Source of the DNA: an uncultured Polaribacter sp.
Lineage (GTDB): Bacteria; Bacteroidota; Bacteroidia; Flavobacteriales; Flavobacteriaceae
Assembly: GCF_947497125.1 (NCBI RefSeq)
Contig: NZ_CANMFI010000001.1
Coordinates: 682,001-746,000 of the forward strand
DNA length: 64,000 nt
Direction of reading: 5' to 3'
Notes under the pieces: model-generated
Databases searched by the model: none
The model's input: only the letters and a program-made list of their open reading frames with translations
What the model was told of the DNA's origin: nothing
Shown: one piece after another, positions 24,591 through 34,794 of the stretch
Position numbering within the stretch: the stretch's first letter is position 1
Layout: each line of letters opens with the position of its first letter
Made by a program: the position numbers and the translations under genes

Positions 24591-26927
24591 TTATTCTAAT
24601 ATTATTTTTTTACTCAAACTACCTAACTTTGTTTGAAGTTTGATGATATAAACACCTGTTGCTAAATTTGGCAAAGAAATATTTTGACTCCCTTTTGAGT
24701 TAAAAGATGTGTTTACAACTTGTTTACCTAAAATGGTAAATATTTTAAAACTACTTTCACCTTCTGTAAGACCTGATATTCTTAAATTATTGTTAGATGT
24801 TTTAAATATTCTTACACTATTAAAAGAAATGTTTTCTGTATTAAGTGCTGCAGAAGGCAAGGTATGTAGATAAAAACGCCCTATACCCTCTTGTTGTGTA
24901 TCTAATGTTAAAGTGTAATTAGAATTAAGATCTAACTTGGTAAAAACATTGTTTAACCTATCCTCTAAGTAAACATTAATTCCGTTCGGTAAATTTTGAT
25001 TTTCAGCACTAAAAGAGATTTGTTTTCCAGCATTTGCAACTACACCAACCGGAATTACCATCTCTTCTAAATTTGTTTCAGGTAATGCTTGTTTTTCAAA
25101 GGCAATACCATTGTCATTAGAAACTAAATGCGTATAAATATTAAAATCTGATGGGACTCCTGTAAAAAGACCAATATCTTTACCTGAATCTAAATCTGTA
25201 GTTTCAGAATTAGAATAATTTATAAAAGTTGTTTTAGATATAGAACCATCTGTAATATTTAACTTAATTGTAGAATTGTTACTTCTAAAAAAAGGTGTAC
25301 TTGTTTGATGGCTTTGAATTGAAGTTGCAATTACAAAGTTATCTGCTGTAGAATTAGCCGCACTTACAAAGAAACCTTGTCCAGGTGCAATGTAATCTGT
25401 ACTAGCTTCTAACGCTTCATAAGACCCTTCTAATGGTTTCCAAACATATACCGTTTGAAATGCAGCACCTAAATTAGTAGTATTCGCACTAATTAAATCT
25501 GAAACTTTTATATAGGAAGGAAATGGATTTCCTACTAAATTCCAGTTATTTACAGAGCCTTGAGTAATGGATACTGTAACATCAGCATCTGGGTAAGTAC
25601 CCTCAAAAATATAAATTTCTTCATCATTATTTTGGTAATCTGTTCCTTTTTTTCTGGTTGAAAAACCGATTGCCTGATTAAAAGTCTCTGCAGTTGTACT
25701 CGCTTGAAAATAAGCCCAACCACCATTAACGCTAGAAGTATTATCATACAAAGCAATTGCACGGTTTGCCCCTGAACCTGTTCCTATAAAATTGTCTAAA
25801 ATGTATTGGTTATCATAAGTTTCTCCAACAACTGGCGAAGACATTAAAGTCCAAATAGCAGGATTCGAAATAGTTCCACTCCCAGAAGGATTTGGAATGA
25901 ATGCAGGAACCGTGTTACCAACTTCTGTAATTACTTTATAAGTAAATGAACCCGAAACACTTGGTGCAATAACACTACTACCTGCATAAACTTTTGTAGA
26001 AGTAGCTGTAATTGCTCCTGTAGAAGTTAAAGAAGTGTTTTTTTCAAGTACCATATTGTTAACAGATATTGCACTACTTGCTGTAGGCTGATTAGAAGTA
26101 CCTGAAGGTATTAATACGTTATCATTAATTGTTGGTACTTGTGTGTGTGCCCAATTTGCTGGAGCACTCCAATCATTAGAAGCTGTCCCGTTCCAAACTA
26201 AAGCAGTTTCTGCCGATACACCATTGTCTCTAATCGCTATAATCTGATCTGGTGTTAAAACTTCTTTTGTTATTAAAAAATCATCCATGTAACCATCTAA
26301 TAAACCTGCTGTTTGAGATGCTTTTTGAACACCAATTGATAATTCTGCATTGTTAGATTTATTTTGAACAATACCAGCGCCAACAGATTTACTTATTACC
26401 TGCACACCATTAATATAAAGTTTAATTGTACCACCAGTTGAGGTTTTATTCATAACAGCAGCAACATGAACCCAAGTATTAATAGCTTGGGCTGAAGAAT
26501 TAACACCAGCTGCTTCACCAAAACCACAATTAATCACATTTCCTGCAGCTATTTGTAAAGGCCTACCACCTAATATTGAAGCTCCAGTTGTATTCTCTTG
26601 ATGTATTAGTTTAGGTGAACCTGTGGTTGAAGTTAAAGAATTAAATTTAACCCACATTGCAATTGTAAAAGACTCTCCTGCATCAAATAGACTTCCGCTT
26701 GTTATGTATGGTTTGCTATTAAATAATGCTGCTTTACCAAATTTACCAGTGTCATAAGTATCTACTAATGCTGCAGTTTTCGGTGTTAAAGTTACAACTC
26801 CTGTTGCATCCGTTAAATCATCATCAAAAGGAAAGTGCATTAATATTTTAGACCTATCGATACTTTGTGCATGCATAGTATGAAAGCCAAATGCTATTAA
26901 AAAAGTTAAAAGTATTTTTTTCATCAT
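24591..26927 (-). CDS. Secreted LamG-like (concanavalin fold) protein with T9SS type A sorting domain
   Basis: 778 residues. A signal peptide (1-20, ending MHAQ) is followed by a LamG/Laminin-G-3 domain (about 25-240, with FTIAMWVKF, WVHVAAVMNK, KLYINGV and GYMDDFLI). A long beta-rich middle region has no recognised catalytic motif, and a T9SS type A sorting domain lies at about 700-778 (TGVYIIKLQ). It would be a surface or secreted glycan-binding protein. Its promoter carries the PUL-wide CAGGAT element and diverges from the sulfatase at 27126, so it belongs to the PUL regulon. The 55-residue gene follows in the same unit. No enzyme activity can be inferred. Confidence 0.82.
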   Translation of the reverse strand: MMKKILLTFLIAFGFHTMHAQSIDRSKILMHFPFDDDLTDATGVVTLTPKTAALVDTYDTGKFGKAALFNSKPYITSGSLFDAGESFTIAMWVKFNSLTSTTGSPKLIHQENTTGASILGGRPLQIAAGNVINCGFGEAAGVNSSAQAINTWVHVAAVMNKTSTGGTIKLYINGVQVISKSVGAGIVQNKSNNAELSIGVQKASQTAGLLDGYMDDFLITKEVLTPDQIIAIRDNGVSAETALVWNGTASNDWSAPANWAHTQVPTINDNVLIPSGTSNQPTASSAISVNNMVLEKNTSLTSTGAITATSTKVYAGSSVIAPSVSGSFTYKVITEVGNTVPAFIPNPSGSGTISNPAIWTLMSSPVVGETYDNQYILDNFIGTGSGANRAIALYDNTSSVNGGWAYFQASTTAETFNQAIGFSTRKKGTDYQNNDEEIYIFEGTYPDADVTVSITQGSVNNWNLVGNPFPSYIKVSDLISANTTNLGAAFQTVYVWKPLEGSYEALEASTDYIAPGQGFFVSAANSTADNFVIATSIQSHQTSTPFFRSNNSTIKLNITDGSISKTTFINYSNSETTDLDSGKDIGLFTGVPSDFNIYTHLVSNDNGIAFEKQALPETNLEEMVIPVGVVANAGKQISFSAENQNLPNGINVYLEDRLNNVFTKLDLNSNYTLTLDTQQEGIGRFYLHTLPSAALNTENISFNSVRIFKTSNNNLRISGLTEGESSFKIFTILGKQVVNTSFNSKGSQNISLPNLATGVYIIKLQTKLGSLSKKIILE

Positions 26928-26986
26928 AATTGTTTAATGGGGTTGTTGATAAATTAATTTTTATTGTCTTAAAATAATATGTGTTC

Positions 26987-27031
26987 CAAATTAACCTAAT
27001 TGTATACTATTTTGTATCCTGTACTATCTTG
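26987..27031 (-). promoter_or_regulatory. PUL control element 1 (for the LamG/T9SS gene)
   Basis: Gene orientation: CAAGATAGTACAGGAT, then 21 bp, then TTAATTTG (one mismatch to TAnnTTTG). Ends 59 bp before the ATG. One of nine sites with identical spacing. Confidence 0.6.
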
Positions 27032-27054
27032 CAAAGTTTAAAATATTAGTTTTC

Positions 27055-27099
27055 CCCTAAGCAACAGGATGGTTTCTTATTTCTATATTAGTAATTTTA
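27055..27099 (+). promoter_or_regulatory. PUL control element 2 (for the sulfatase at 27126)
   Basis: CCCTAAGCAACAGGAT, then 21 bp, then TAATTTTA. Ends 26 bp before the ATG. The weakest upstream half of the nine sites. Confidence 0.55.
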
Positions 27100-27125
27100 A
27101 AAAATAAAGAATCTTTTTTTTAACC

Positions 27126-28787
27126 ATGAAAAAAAATATTATTTTAGTTTTGGCTACATTATTTCTTTACTCTTGTAAAGAAGAAACTCAAAAAAAACCT
27201 AACATCATTTTTATTTTAGCAGATGATTATGGCATTGTAGATACTCAAGAATATGCTGCTAAATTTTTAAATACAAGTTTAGATAGCACATTTTATGAAA
27301 CCCCTAATATTAATAAATTAATGAATGAGGGAATTTCTTTCTCTCAAGCCTATGCAAATCAACTATGTTCGCCAACAAGAGCAAGTATTTTAACAGGCAA
27401 ACATGCATCAAGATTAGGGTTTACAACTGCAATGCCTCATAGAAACACCTATTATAATCAGAATATAGACATACCCAAAGGGTATTATGCTAATGATGTT
27501 TTAGAACACAAAGACAATATTTTAATTGAACAAGCTTTACTTAACGGAACATCTAATTCTGCTGTTCCGGCAGGAAAACAAATACAAACTAATTTAGACG
27601 AATTATCTATTGCAGAAGCAATGACCGAGTATCACAACGCCTTTATTGGTAAATGGCACATTGGTGGTTTTGGTGCCAAAGGGTTTCAGCCCCAAGACAA
27701 TGGTTTTGAAACTTTGGCTTATTTTGATGGTGGAGGTTCTACTTATTTTAACTGGCAAAATGGTTGGAATCAAAAAACCAAAGCTCGTTTTCCAAAAATG
27801 CCTCAAGAAGAATGGCAAATTGGTGACGCAGGAAAATTATCTGGAGAGAAATACTTAACAGATGACTTAACAGAACAGGCACTAAATTACATTGAACAAA
27901 AAGCGAAAGATAAAAATAAACCTTTCTTTTTATACTTTTCTCATTTCGCTGTGCATTCTCCTTATCAAGGAAAAAAAGAAGAAATTGATTATTTCAATAA
28001 TAAAAAAACCAAAGGTTTTAACGGACAAGACAATGCAATTTATGCATCTATGATTAAGAGTATGGACAGATCTGTGGGGCGTATTTTAGACAAATTAAAA
28101 ACATTAAACATAGAAGAAAATACATTGGTAGTTTTTATGTCTGACAATGGTGGTATTGATGCCGAAATAACACCTGATGGAAATGGTACAGAAAACGCCC
28201 CTTTTTTAGGTGGAAAAGCATGTTTGACCGAAGGAGGAATTCGTGTTCCGCTAGTCTTTAGATGGAAAGGCAAAATAGAAGCTGGCAAATGGGTAGATGT
28301 CCCTGTAGACTGTACTGATATTTTTCCTACAATTTTAGAAGCCGCAGGTTACAACGCAAAAAAAGTTATTAAAAATAATAAGTTAGATGGTGAAAGCGTT
28401 TTGGGTTTACTTACTGACATTGAAAACAAACAAAAAACTTACACAAAAGATACGCATTACTGGCACTACCCTTTTAATGTAATTTATAAAAATCCTTATG
28501 ACAACCTAGCATTAACGCCACATTCTGCCATTAGAAAAGGAGATTATAAACTTATTTTTGATTGGTACGGACGTTTATATTTATATGATATTGAAAAAGA
28601 TCCTTTTGAGAGAAATAATTTATATGATATCCAAAAAGAAAAAGGAAACGCACTTTTTAAAGATTTAATTTCTTGGCTAGAAACTAATGTTGACAAACGT
28701 TATTGGCCAACTAATAACCCAAATTACGACCCAGAAAAAGAAGTAAGAACTGTTCCTTTTAAAGATTTAGTAGCTGAAAGTAAATAA
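27126..28787 (+). CDS. S1 family sulfatase (lipoprotein), CSPTR type
   Basis: 553 residues with a lipoprotein signal peptide (lipobox Cys17 in FLYSCKE). The metal-binding start NIIFILADDYG and the formylglycine site Cys81 in [11 protein letters not shown] are intact. Further motifs are IGKWHIGGFG and FMSDNGG. It would hydrolyse sulfate esters from the imported or surface-bound glycan in the periplasm or at the outer membrane. Cys81 must be converted to formylglycine by a maturase not found in this window. It is monocistronic, diverging from the LamG gene. Exact sulfatase subfamily and the position attacked cannot be read directly. Confidence 0.93.
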   Translation: MKKNIILVLATLFLYSCKEETQKKPNIIFILADDYGIVDTQEYAAKFLNTSLDSTFYETPNINKLMNEGISFSQAYANQLCSPTRASILTGKHASRLGFTTAMPHRNTYYNQNIDIPKGYYANDVLEHKDNILIEQALLNGTSNSAVPAGKQIQTNLDELSIAEAMTEYHNAFIGKWHIGGFGAKGFQPQDNGFETLAYFDGGGSTYFNWQNGWNQKTKARFPKMPQEEWQIGDAGKLSGEKYLTDDLTEQALNYIEQKAKDKNKPFFLYFSHFAVHSPYQGKKEEIDYFNNKKTKGFNGQDNAIYASMIKSMDRSVGRILDKLKTLNIEENTLVVFMSDNGGIDAEITPDGNGTENAPFLGGKACLTEGGIRVPLVFRWKGKIEAGKWVDVPVDCTDIFPTILEAAGYNAKKVIKNNKLDGESVLGLLTDIENKQKTYTKDTHYWHYPFNVIYKNPYDNLALTPHSAIRKGDYKLIFDWYGRLYLYDIEKDPFERNNLYDIQKEKGNALFKDLISWLETNVDKRYWPTNNPNYDPEKEVRTVPFKDLVAESK

Positions 28788-28825
28788 CAAAAAAAGAGAA
28801 GCAATGTTGCTTCTCTTTTTTTGTT
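28786..28825. terminator. Perfect bidirectional terminator between convergent sulfatase genes
   Basis: A 19-bp perfect stem (AAGAGAAGCAA paired with TTGCTTCTCTT plus A/T tracts) around a two-base TG centre. It overlaps the stop codon of the plus-strand sulfatase. Confidence 0.85.
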
Positions 28826-28904
28826 ATTTCATATTTATTTTACTAGTAACTCTTAAACTGCATAACAGGAAAAACTTACACTGTGTATATCTTATATTCT
28901 ACTC

Positions 28905-30437
28905 CTAATTTATTTCTAACTTCTTTCCTCTTAAACCACCTAGTTGTTTTCCTATATTTTCTGGTTTGTATTTAGCAGGATTAAACTTGGGGTTTTTAAT
29001 TGGCACAATCGCTTTTGTATCCTCTATGTGCTTTTGAATTAAGGCATCTAATTCAGCAACCTTTTTTGGATATTTTTTTGCTAAATTATTGTGTTCACTA
29101 ATGTCCCATTTTAAATTGTATAACAAATAATCATGCTCGAAATTTATTCCTTGATGAAATAAACGAATTAACTTCCAATCATCAGCATGTACAGAAATAG
29201 AAGTAGGCAACCAGTCTGGAACTCCAGGTTGATGAGGGAAATAGGTAAATATGCCTGCTCTCTTAATATCATTTCCTTTTAATGTCTGTGTAATATCTAT
29301 ACCATCTAAAGAATGGTTTTTAGGAACCTTTATGTTTGCTAAATTTAATAAAGTAGGATAAAAATCTGTTGACTGAATTAAAGCATCTGATAACGTTCCT
29401 GGTTTTGTAATGCCTGGATAAGAAATTACTGTAGGAACTCTAACTCCACCTTCAAACATTGTTGCTTTACCACCACGTAAAGGTCTGTTACTTGTTGGAG
29501 CTGCCATATATTTATCTCCATTAGGTAAAATATCTGTAACACCATTGTACATGTTTCCGCCATTATCACTTGTAAAAACAATAATTGTGTTTTCTGTTAA
29601 ACCTAATCTATCTAATTCATCCAACAAACGCCCTATTGCATCATCCATAGAATGTACCATTGCAGCATATGTTATAGAATGTTGTGCATCTGTTAAATCT
29701 ACTTTTTTTCTGTATTTATCTTTTAATTCATCTTTAGCATCAAAAGGAGCGTGCACAGAGAATTGCCAATAATTTATAAAAAAAGGTTTGTTTTTATCAA
29801 TTTTATTCAACCAAGTAACAGCTTCATCAGCCATTCTGTCTTCTATGTGTTCGTTTGGATATTTTGGTTTAAAATTTGGATATTTCCAGGGAGCAACAAA
29901 ACTACCTGCTGGTCCTGGCCCATTAAAATGAGGAATATCAACATCAAAACCATGTTCTAATGGCGAATAGGGTGCTGTCCCCAAGTGCCATTTTCCAAAA
30001 TGAGCAGTTTGATAGCCTGCATTTTTAAATTGCTTACCCAAAGTTGGTATATTATTATTTAAACGAGTTACAGACTCTAAAACAATAGCTTTATTTGCAG
30101 GGCCAGTGCCTCTGTTTAAAGAAGCTTTTAATTTCACTTTTCCTAAATGAGCAGTTGGAGCAGTAATACCAGTTCTTGTTGGTGTTTGCCCTGTTAAAAT
30201 ACTAGCTCTTGTAGGTGAACAAAGAGGGCTTGCTGCATAAGCTTTTATATAAGTAACACCTCTTGCAGCTAGGCGCTCTAAATTAGGTGTTTCGTACAAC
30301 TTAGTTTTGCCGAACAATGTAACATCACTCCACCCTAAATCGTCTGCAAGAATAAAAACGATATTGGGTTGTTTTTTTTGTGCTGAAATAGTTAAAGCAG
30401 TGAATAATGTTAATATAATTAATTTTATTTTTAACAT
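28905..30437 (-). CDS. S1 family sulfatase, CSPTR type
   Basis: 510 residues with a Sec signal peptide (1-19, ending TISAQ). It has [14 protein letters not shown], formylglycine site Cys73 in [20 protein letters not shown] and FTSDNGG, all hallmarks of S1 arylsulfatase-type enzymes. Last gene of the SusC-SusD-sulfatase-412aa-sulfatase operon, 4 bp after the preceding gene. It probably removes a sulfate ester from oligosaccharides in the periplasm. Same CSPTR class as the convergent neighbour at 27126, though the proteins differ clearly. Confidence 0.93.
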   Translation of the reverse strand: MLKIKLIILTLFTALTISAQKKQPNIVFILADDLGWSDVTLFGKTKLYETPNLERLAARGVTYIKAYAASPLCSPTRASILTGQTPTRTGITAPTAHLGKVKLKASLNRGTGPANKAIVLESVTRLNNNIPTLGKQFKNAGYQTAHFGKWHLGTAPYSPLEHGFDVDIPHFNGPGPAGSFVAPWKYPNFKPKYPNEHIEDRMADEAVTWLNKIDKNKPFFINYWQFSVHAPFDAKDELKDKYRKKVDLTDAQHSITYAAMVHSMDDAIGRLLDELDRLGLTENTIIVFTSDNGGNMYNGVTDILPNGDKYMAAPTSNRPLRGGKATMFEGGVRVPTVISYPGITKPGTLSDALIQSTDFYPTLLNLANIKVPKNHSLDGIDITQTLKGNDIKRAGIFTYFPHQPGVPDWLPTSISVHADDWKLIRLFHQGINFEHDYLLYNLKWDISEHNNLAKKYPKKVAELDALIQKHIEDTKAIVPIKNPKFNPAKYKPENIGKQLGGLRGKKLEIN

Positions 30438-30441
30438 AAAA

Positions 30442-31680
30442 CTATTTATTTACTGATTTAAATTGATCTTCTAAAGATACACCGTAGATAGATTCTAATT
30501 CTTTTACAGATTTTTTATAAAATTTAGTTGCTGGTGGTAACGCAATATTTTTCCAAAAAATGGGGTTATATTTAATGTCATAATCACCAATATCTTTCTT
30601 ATCATAAAGGGTATTTTGTATGTTGAATTTTTTCTTATCGCTTTCTATATTTAACACAATTCCTTCGTGCCTATAAGAGCTTTGAACAAATCGTGTTTTT
30701 AATTTTAACAGTTTTCTTTTTTGTTCAGATATGGGGGTTCTAAATTTAGCTTCTCTATTATGATAACTTAAAACTAATTGACCATCATTGTCTTTTTTGT
30801 AAATATAAAAGGCTTTTAAATTAGAAAACTCATTTCCATATCTAGAAACATCAATTTTATAAACACTATAAGTATCCATACCAATATATAGTTTAATAAA
30901 ATTTTCTTTTTTATTGGCTTTTTGATCTTTTTTAGTTCCTCTAATTATTAAAATATCTTCACCGTCATAAGAAGTATCTCCATCTCTTTCCCAATTATAA
31001 TCAGACTCATAAATTCTTTGTCTCAAGGGGTTAATTTGCCCCATAATATATACAGCATGAATTGGTTGTTTTTTAAAAGCAAATCTGTAATCTGCAGACT
31101 TTCTAGATTCTGCAATACCAATTTCATCAAATCTATTATCAGAAGGTCCATAATCTAAAATATTTAAATAGTGCTCTACCATAAAACGTGTTTTACCGTT
31201 TTCTACAGAAGACCTTCTATATAACATATTTATCTGATGTTTTGAGCTTAAAGTGTTGTTTTTTACTTTTTTTAAAGCTTTCTTAACAATACTATTTGTC
31301 TTCTCTAATGTAATTGCAGCTAATGATACAACTTCTTCAATTAAAACTATTTTTAAAACATTGTTGTTAATGTAATCTTCAATTTTTATTTTATAAGTTT
31401 TAAATCCAATAGTAGATACTTCTAAAATATCTTTTATATTTTCTGATGAAATTTTTAAAGAAAAGGCGCCGTCATCATTTGTCGCAGTTCCTATTTGTTT
31501 CGATGGTATCCCAATAGCTGCATAAGCAATTGGGTTTTCAAACTCATCTAAAACAACACCTTTTAACTCTACTTTTTGTTGAGAAAAACTTGTTGAAATA
31601 TTTAAGCATATAAAGAGTAATAATAGTATTTTTTTTAATTGATTACTTTTAATATTTATATTATTTGTTTTCATATTCAC
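30442..31680 (-). CDS. Carboxypeptidase-regulatory-like domain protein of unknown function in the PUL operon
   Basis: 412 residues. After an N-terminal polar extension comes a signal-like hydrophobic segment ([17 protein letters not shown]), then a CarboxypepD-regulatory-like beta domain (about 35-120, [20 protein letters not shown]). A ~290-residue region rich in basic and aromatic residues resembles the beta-rich moiety of surface or outer-membrane proteins with this leader (DUF5686-like in style, not certain). It overlaps the upstream sulfatase by 20 bp and precedes the next sulfatase by 4 bp, so it is a tightly integrated operon member. No catalytic motif is recognised. A start at the second Met (31674) is equally possible. 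Confidence 0.7.
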   Translation of the reverse strand: MNMKTNNINIKSNQLKKILLLLFICLNISTSFSQQKVELKGVVLDEFENPIAYAAIGIPSKQIGTATNDDGAFSLKISSENIKDILEVSTIGFKTYKIKIEDYINNNVLKIVLIEEVVSLAAITLEKTNSIVKKALKKVKNNTLSSKHQINMLYRRSSVENGKTRFMVEHYLNILDYGPSDNRFDEIGIAESRKSADYRFAFKKQPIHAVYIMGQINPLRQRIYESDYNWERDGDTSYDGEDILIIRGTKKDQKANKKENFIKLYIGMDTYSVYKIDVSRYGNEFSNLKAFYIYKKDNDGQLVLSYHNREAKFRTPISEQKRKLLKLKTRFVQSSYRHEGIVLNIESDKKKFNIQNTLYDKKDIGDYDIKYNPIFWKNIALPPATKFYKKSVKELESIYGVSLEDQFKSVNK

Positions 31681-33166
31681 GTTTTTTATTTAAGAGTTCT
31701 AAAGGAGAGTATTCATAATTGTACGTCCATTTACTTTTTGGCTGAACTGCGTTAAACTCTTTTGCTCCATAAAACTGATCGTCGTATTTTTGCATCCATT
31801 CTTTTGTATACCCTTCTAATTTTGCCTGAATATTTTTATACGCAGGATTATTATAAAGGTTATTTAATTGTCCTGGATCTTTTTCTCTATCAAAAAGAGT
31901 ATTTATCATTGAATTATTACTTTCTTTTGAGGTAGAAAAAGTATACCTGTCTGTTTCTACACCCCGCCAATTAGAATTTCTTGCTCTACCAATTCTGTAG
32001 TTCCAAATAGGTACATAATCATCTTTATCTAATTTATTATTCAAAATATCTCTAGATAAATCTAAACCATCAAAACTTTCTTGGGTTTCAATATTCATAA
32101 AACTTAATAATGTTGGTAAAATATCCATAGTTCCTAGCAAAGATTTTGATTTAAAGCCTGATTTTATTTTACCAGGATATTTTATAATAAAAGGTATTTT
32201 ATTAGAATAATCGTGCGGATATTGTTTTGGCAATTTGGCATTATGAGACTCTAACATATCACCATGATCTGCAGTAAAAGCTACCAAGGTATTTTTTTCT
32301 ACATTCATATTTTTTAACTGGGTCATTAAATTACCAACTGCAATATCTATTCCTGTAATTTGTGCCATATGTCCGTGGTACATTCTTCTTCTATCTGGCG
32401 TATCTTCTAAACCAGGTCTTAATATAATTTCATTTCTTTCATAGAGAGCCATAAGCTCATCTAAAGTATCATATCTATAATGCATTTTTCCATCTTCACC
32501 TTTAAATTTACCCCAATCATGTGGTGGATGTAATGATAATATAATTGCAAATGGTTTAGAAGGGTCTATATTATTAAGATAATCAATCGCTTGATTTGTT
32601 TGCGCATAAGGCTCCCATTCATTAAAAAATTCTTTTTCTCCTTTTTCATTCCAAAAAAATGCTTTCCCTGGTCTAAAATCTACATGGCAATTGTTAGTTA
32701 ATACTTTATCAAAACCATAGGTCATTTCTTTGGGAATACCTCTATCTCTATTACCTCCTAGCAAATGCCATTTTCCAAAATAAGCAGTTTGATAGCCTTT
32801 TTCTTTTAAAATTTCTGCCATTAATTTTGTTTTATTTGGCAACAAAGGAACATCATTAACAAAAGCACCATTTTTTAATGGATGCATACCACTCATTAAC
32901 ATTCCTCTAAAAGGTGTACATACAGGCTGACTTGCAAAAGCATTTTCTAACAAAACACCTTCACTTGCTAATTTATCTAAATTAGGGGTAATTAATTGTT
33001 TATTTCCATAAGCACCAACCATATCTGCAGAATGTTGGTCAGACAAAACTATCACTAAATTTGGTAACCTATCATTTTCAGAAGTTGTTTTACTGGTATC
33101 CATCTTTTTTGTCTTACAAGAGACTATTGTAAAAAAGACAACTGTACACATTACTATTCTATTCAT
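31661..33166 (-). CDS. S1 family sulfatase (lipoprotein) with unusual CTPFR active-site motif
   Basis: 501 residues with a lipoprotein signal (Cys17 in FTIVSCKTK). The metal site begins NLVIVLSDQHSADM, and the formylglycine region is Cys83 in PVCTPFRGMLMSG, where Phe replaces the usual Ser/Thr of CxP[ST]R. Other S1 features are intact (FGKWHLLGG, FTADHGDMLESH). The DQHS and HGDMLE pattern is shared by the choline-sulfatase/heparan-sulfatase-like part of S1. Third gene of the SusC/D operon; its 3' end overlaps the 412-residue gene. Whether the Phe variant is matured by the standard enzyme is unknown, although Arg and Pro are kept. Confidence 0.9.
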   Translation of the reverse strand: MNRIVMCTVVFFTIVSCKTKKMDTSKTTSENDRLPNLVIVLSDQHSADMVGAYGNKQLITPNLDKLASEGVLLENAFASQPVCTPFRGMLMSGMHPLKNGAFVNDVPLLPNKTKLMAEILKEKGYQTAYFGKWHLLGGNRDRGIPKEMTYGFDKVLTNNCHVDFRPGKAFFWNEKGEKEFFNEWEPYAQTNQAIDYLNNIDPSKPFAIILSLHPPHDWGKFKGEDGKMHYRYDTLDELMALYERNEIILRPGLEDTPDRRRMYHGHMAQITGIDIAVGNLMTQLKNMNVEKNTLVAFTADHGDMLESHNAKLPKQYPHDYSNKIPFIIKYPGKIKSGFKSKSLLGTMDILPTLLSFMNIETQESFDGLDLSRDILNNKLDKDDYVPIWNYRIGRARNSNWRGVETDRYTFSTSKESNNSMINTLFDREKDPGQLNNLYNNPAYKNIQAKLEGYTKEWMQKYDDQFYGAKEFNAVQPKSKWTYNYEYSPLELLNKKREYENK

Positions 33167-33244
33167 TTAACAAGCTTTTATTTGTTAATCTAAAATAGCT
33201 GTAAACATAAATATTTACAGCTATTAATTCTTTTTCACTATTTG

Positions 33245-34777
33245 TTACCAACCCGGATTTTGAGTTAAATTTGGGTTTTTTGCTAATTCTACTAAAGGAA
33301 GAGGGCTTAATTTAAATTTCTCTTCCCATCCTTGTCCTGGATTTCTCCATATTCTTAATAGGTGGTTATTATACTCTTCTTCTGCAATATTCCATCTTCT
33401 TACATCAAATAACTCTCCCATTTCTCCATATAATTCTCTTATTCTTTCGTTTCTAAGTACTGTTCTTAAAGAATTTTGATCTGTAGTAGTTATGACACTC
33501 GCATTAACTCTATCTCTTGCAATTTTTAGGTAAGGTAAAGCTTTATCTGGTTCACCATTTTCATTATATGCCTCAGCTAACATTAAAAAAGCATCAACAT
33601 ATCTGTAAACTATGTGGTCTTTAGAATGAATAACATTACCTGTAGCACCTGGGTCTTGATATTTTGTCATAGAAATACCGTTTCTTCCTCCATAAAAACC
33701 AGGAGGTACATTTAATGGATTTCTTCTAAATGTTCTGGTTACATTATTATTAATCTGTTTATAAGTGTAAGTAAAACCATCTGTAAGCCTATCATCTGTT
33801 GCATCATATAAATCAAGTAATGTTGGATGCCAAGCTATTTGATAACCACTTCCATTTCTAGATTGAATTCCTCCAAAAGGACTAAATTGTGGATTTGTCC
33901 AAAAAGGTAAAACTCCACCTTTTAGATTTTCATAAATGTTACCATGCGCAAAAATGATTTCTTTATTACCTTCATTATTAATACTAAATACATTTTTCCA
34001 ATCATTTAATAATTGCACATCATAATCAGTACCATTGTCTGCTAAAGGTTTTAAAACATCAATTGCTTTTTGATAATTATCTGTAATTTGTAATGGAAAA
34101 CCCGCAGAAGTTAGGTATACTTTACCTAATAAAAAAGCTCCTCCCGCTTTAGTTACTCTTCCCTTACCTGATTTAGACCAAGAAATAGGTAGATTATCTT
34201 TAGCAAATTCTAAATCTGCTATAATTAGATTGTAAACTTCTTGTACAGAACTTCTAGATTTAAACAATATTTCTGGATCTGAATTTTCTACAGGTTCAGA
34301 ATAAATTGGTAAATCCCCAAATAATTGAGTTAATTGAAAATAAGTGTAAGCTCTCATCCATCTTGCTTCTGCAATATATTGATTAGCAATATCTGTGTTT
34401 TCTGAGTAAAAACTTGATAGAGGCAAGTATTTTATTACAGTATTAGCTCTAGCAATGGCCTCAAAACCAACTCTCCACACTCTATCATATCTAAAAGGTT
34501 GTTCGTCTAAAGTTTGATAAGCTGCATGATAAGAAAAACCTAGCTGAAAACTTGTAGCAAACCTACCTGTCATACTAACCAACATATACATATCTTGTTC
34601 CCAAACAACATGATTAAAAGATTCGTAAATCCCTATATTTTGAGCTTGAAGCTGCTCTTCATTTTTAAAAAAATTTGAAGCTGTATATGAAGAGAATACA
34701 TCCTCTTCTAGAGTTGTATTACAAGAAAATAACCCTGTAAATATTATTCCGAGAATTAATAGTTGTTTTAATTTCAT
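33245..34777 (-). CDS. SusD/RagB family glycan-binding outer-membrane lipoprotein
   Basis: 510 residues with a lipoprotein signal peptide (Cys19 in FTGLFSCNTT). The helical body has SusD-family features: YIAEARWMRAYTYFQLTQLFGDLPIY, an EVYNLIIADLEFAKDNLP TPR-like segment, and a C-terminal VDAFLMLAEAYNE / RDRVN / LRNERIRELYGEMGELFDVRRW block. It forms the lid of the SusC channel and captures oligosaccharides at the cell surface. It follows SusC by 17 bp. The bound glycan is unknown. Confidence 0.95.
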   Translation of the reverse strand: MKLKQLLILGIIFTGLFSCNTTLEEDVFSSYTASNFFKNEEQLQAQNIGIYESFNHVVWEQDMYMLVSMTGRFATSFQLGFSYHAAYQTLDEQPFRYDRVWRVGFEAIARANTVIKYLPLSSFYSENTDIANQYIAEARWMRAYTYFQLTQLFGDLPIYSEPVENSDPEILFKSRSSVQEVYNLIIADLEFAKDNLPISWSKSGKGRVTKAGGAFLLGKVYLTSAGFPLQITDNYQKAIDVLKPLADNGTDYDVQLLNDWKNVFSINNEGNKEIIFAHGNIYENLKGGVLPFWTNPQFSPFGGIQSRNGSGYQIAWHPTLLDLYDATDDRLTDGFTYTYKQINNNVTRTFRRNPLNVPPGFYGGRNGISMTKYQDPGATGNVIHSKDHIVYRYVDAFLMLAEAYNENGEPDKALPYLKIARDRVNASVITTTDQNSLRTVLRNERIRELYGEMGELFDVRRWNIAEEEYNNHLLRIWRNPGQGWEEKFKLSPLPLVELAKNPNLTQNPGW

Positions 34778-34794
34778 AATCTATATTTTTAAAT

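Noticed and set aside
28865..28886. AACAGGAAAAACTTACACTG, a look-alike of the PUL element
   Set aside because: It lies between convergent gene ends, lacks CAGGAT with a -7 box 21 bp on, and has no promoter role.
28970..28980. GCAGGAT inside a sulfatase gene and other coding CAGGAT copies (12950, 25860, 43454, 60042)
   Set aside because: CAGGAT alone is a common 6-mer; these are within genes or lack the upstream half, the orientation and the 21-bp spaced -7 box.
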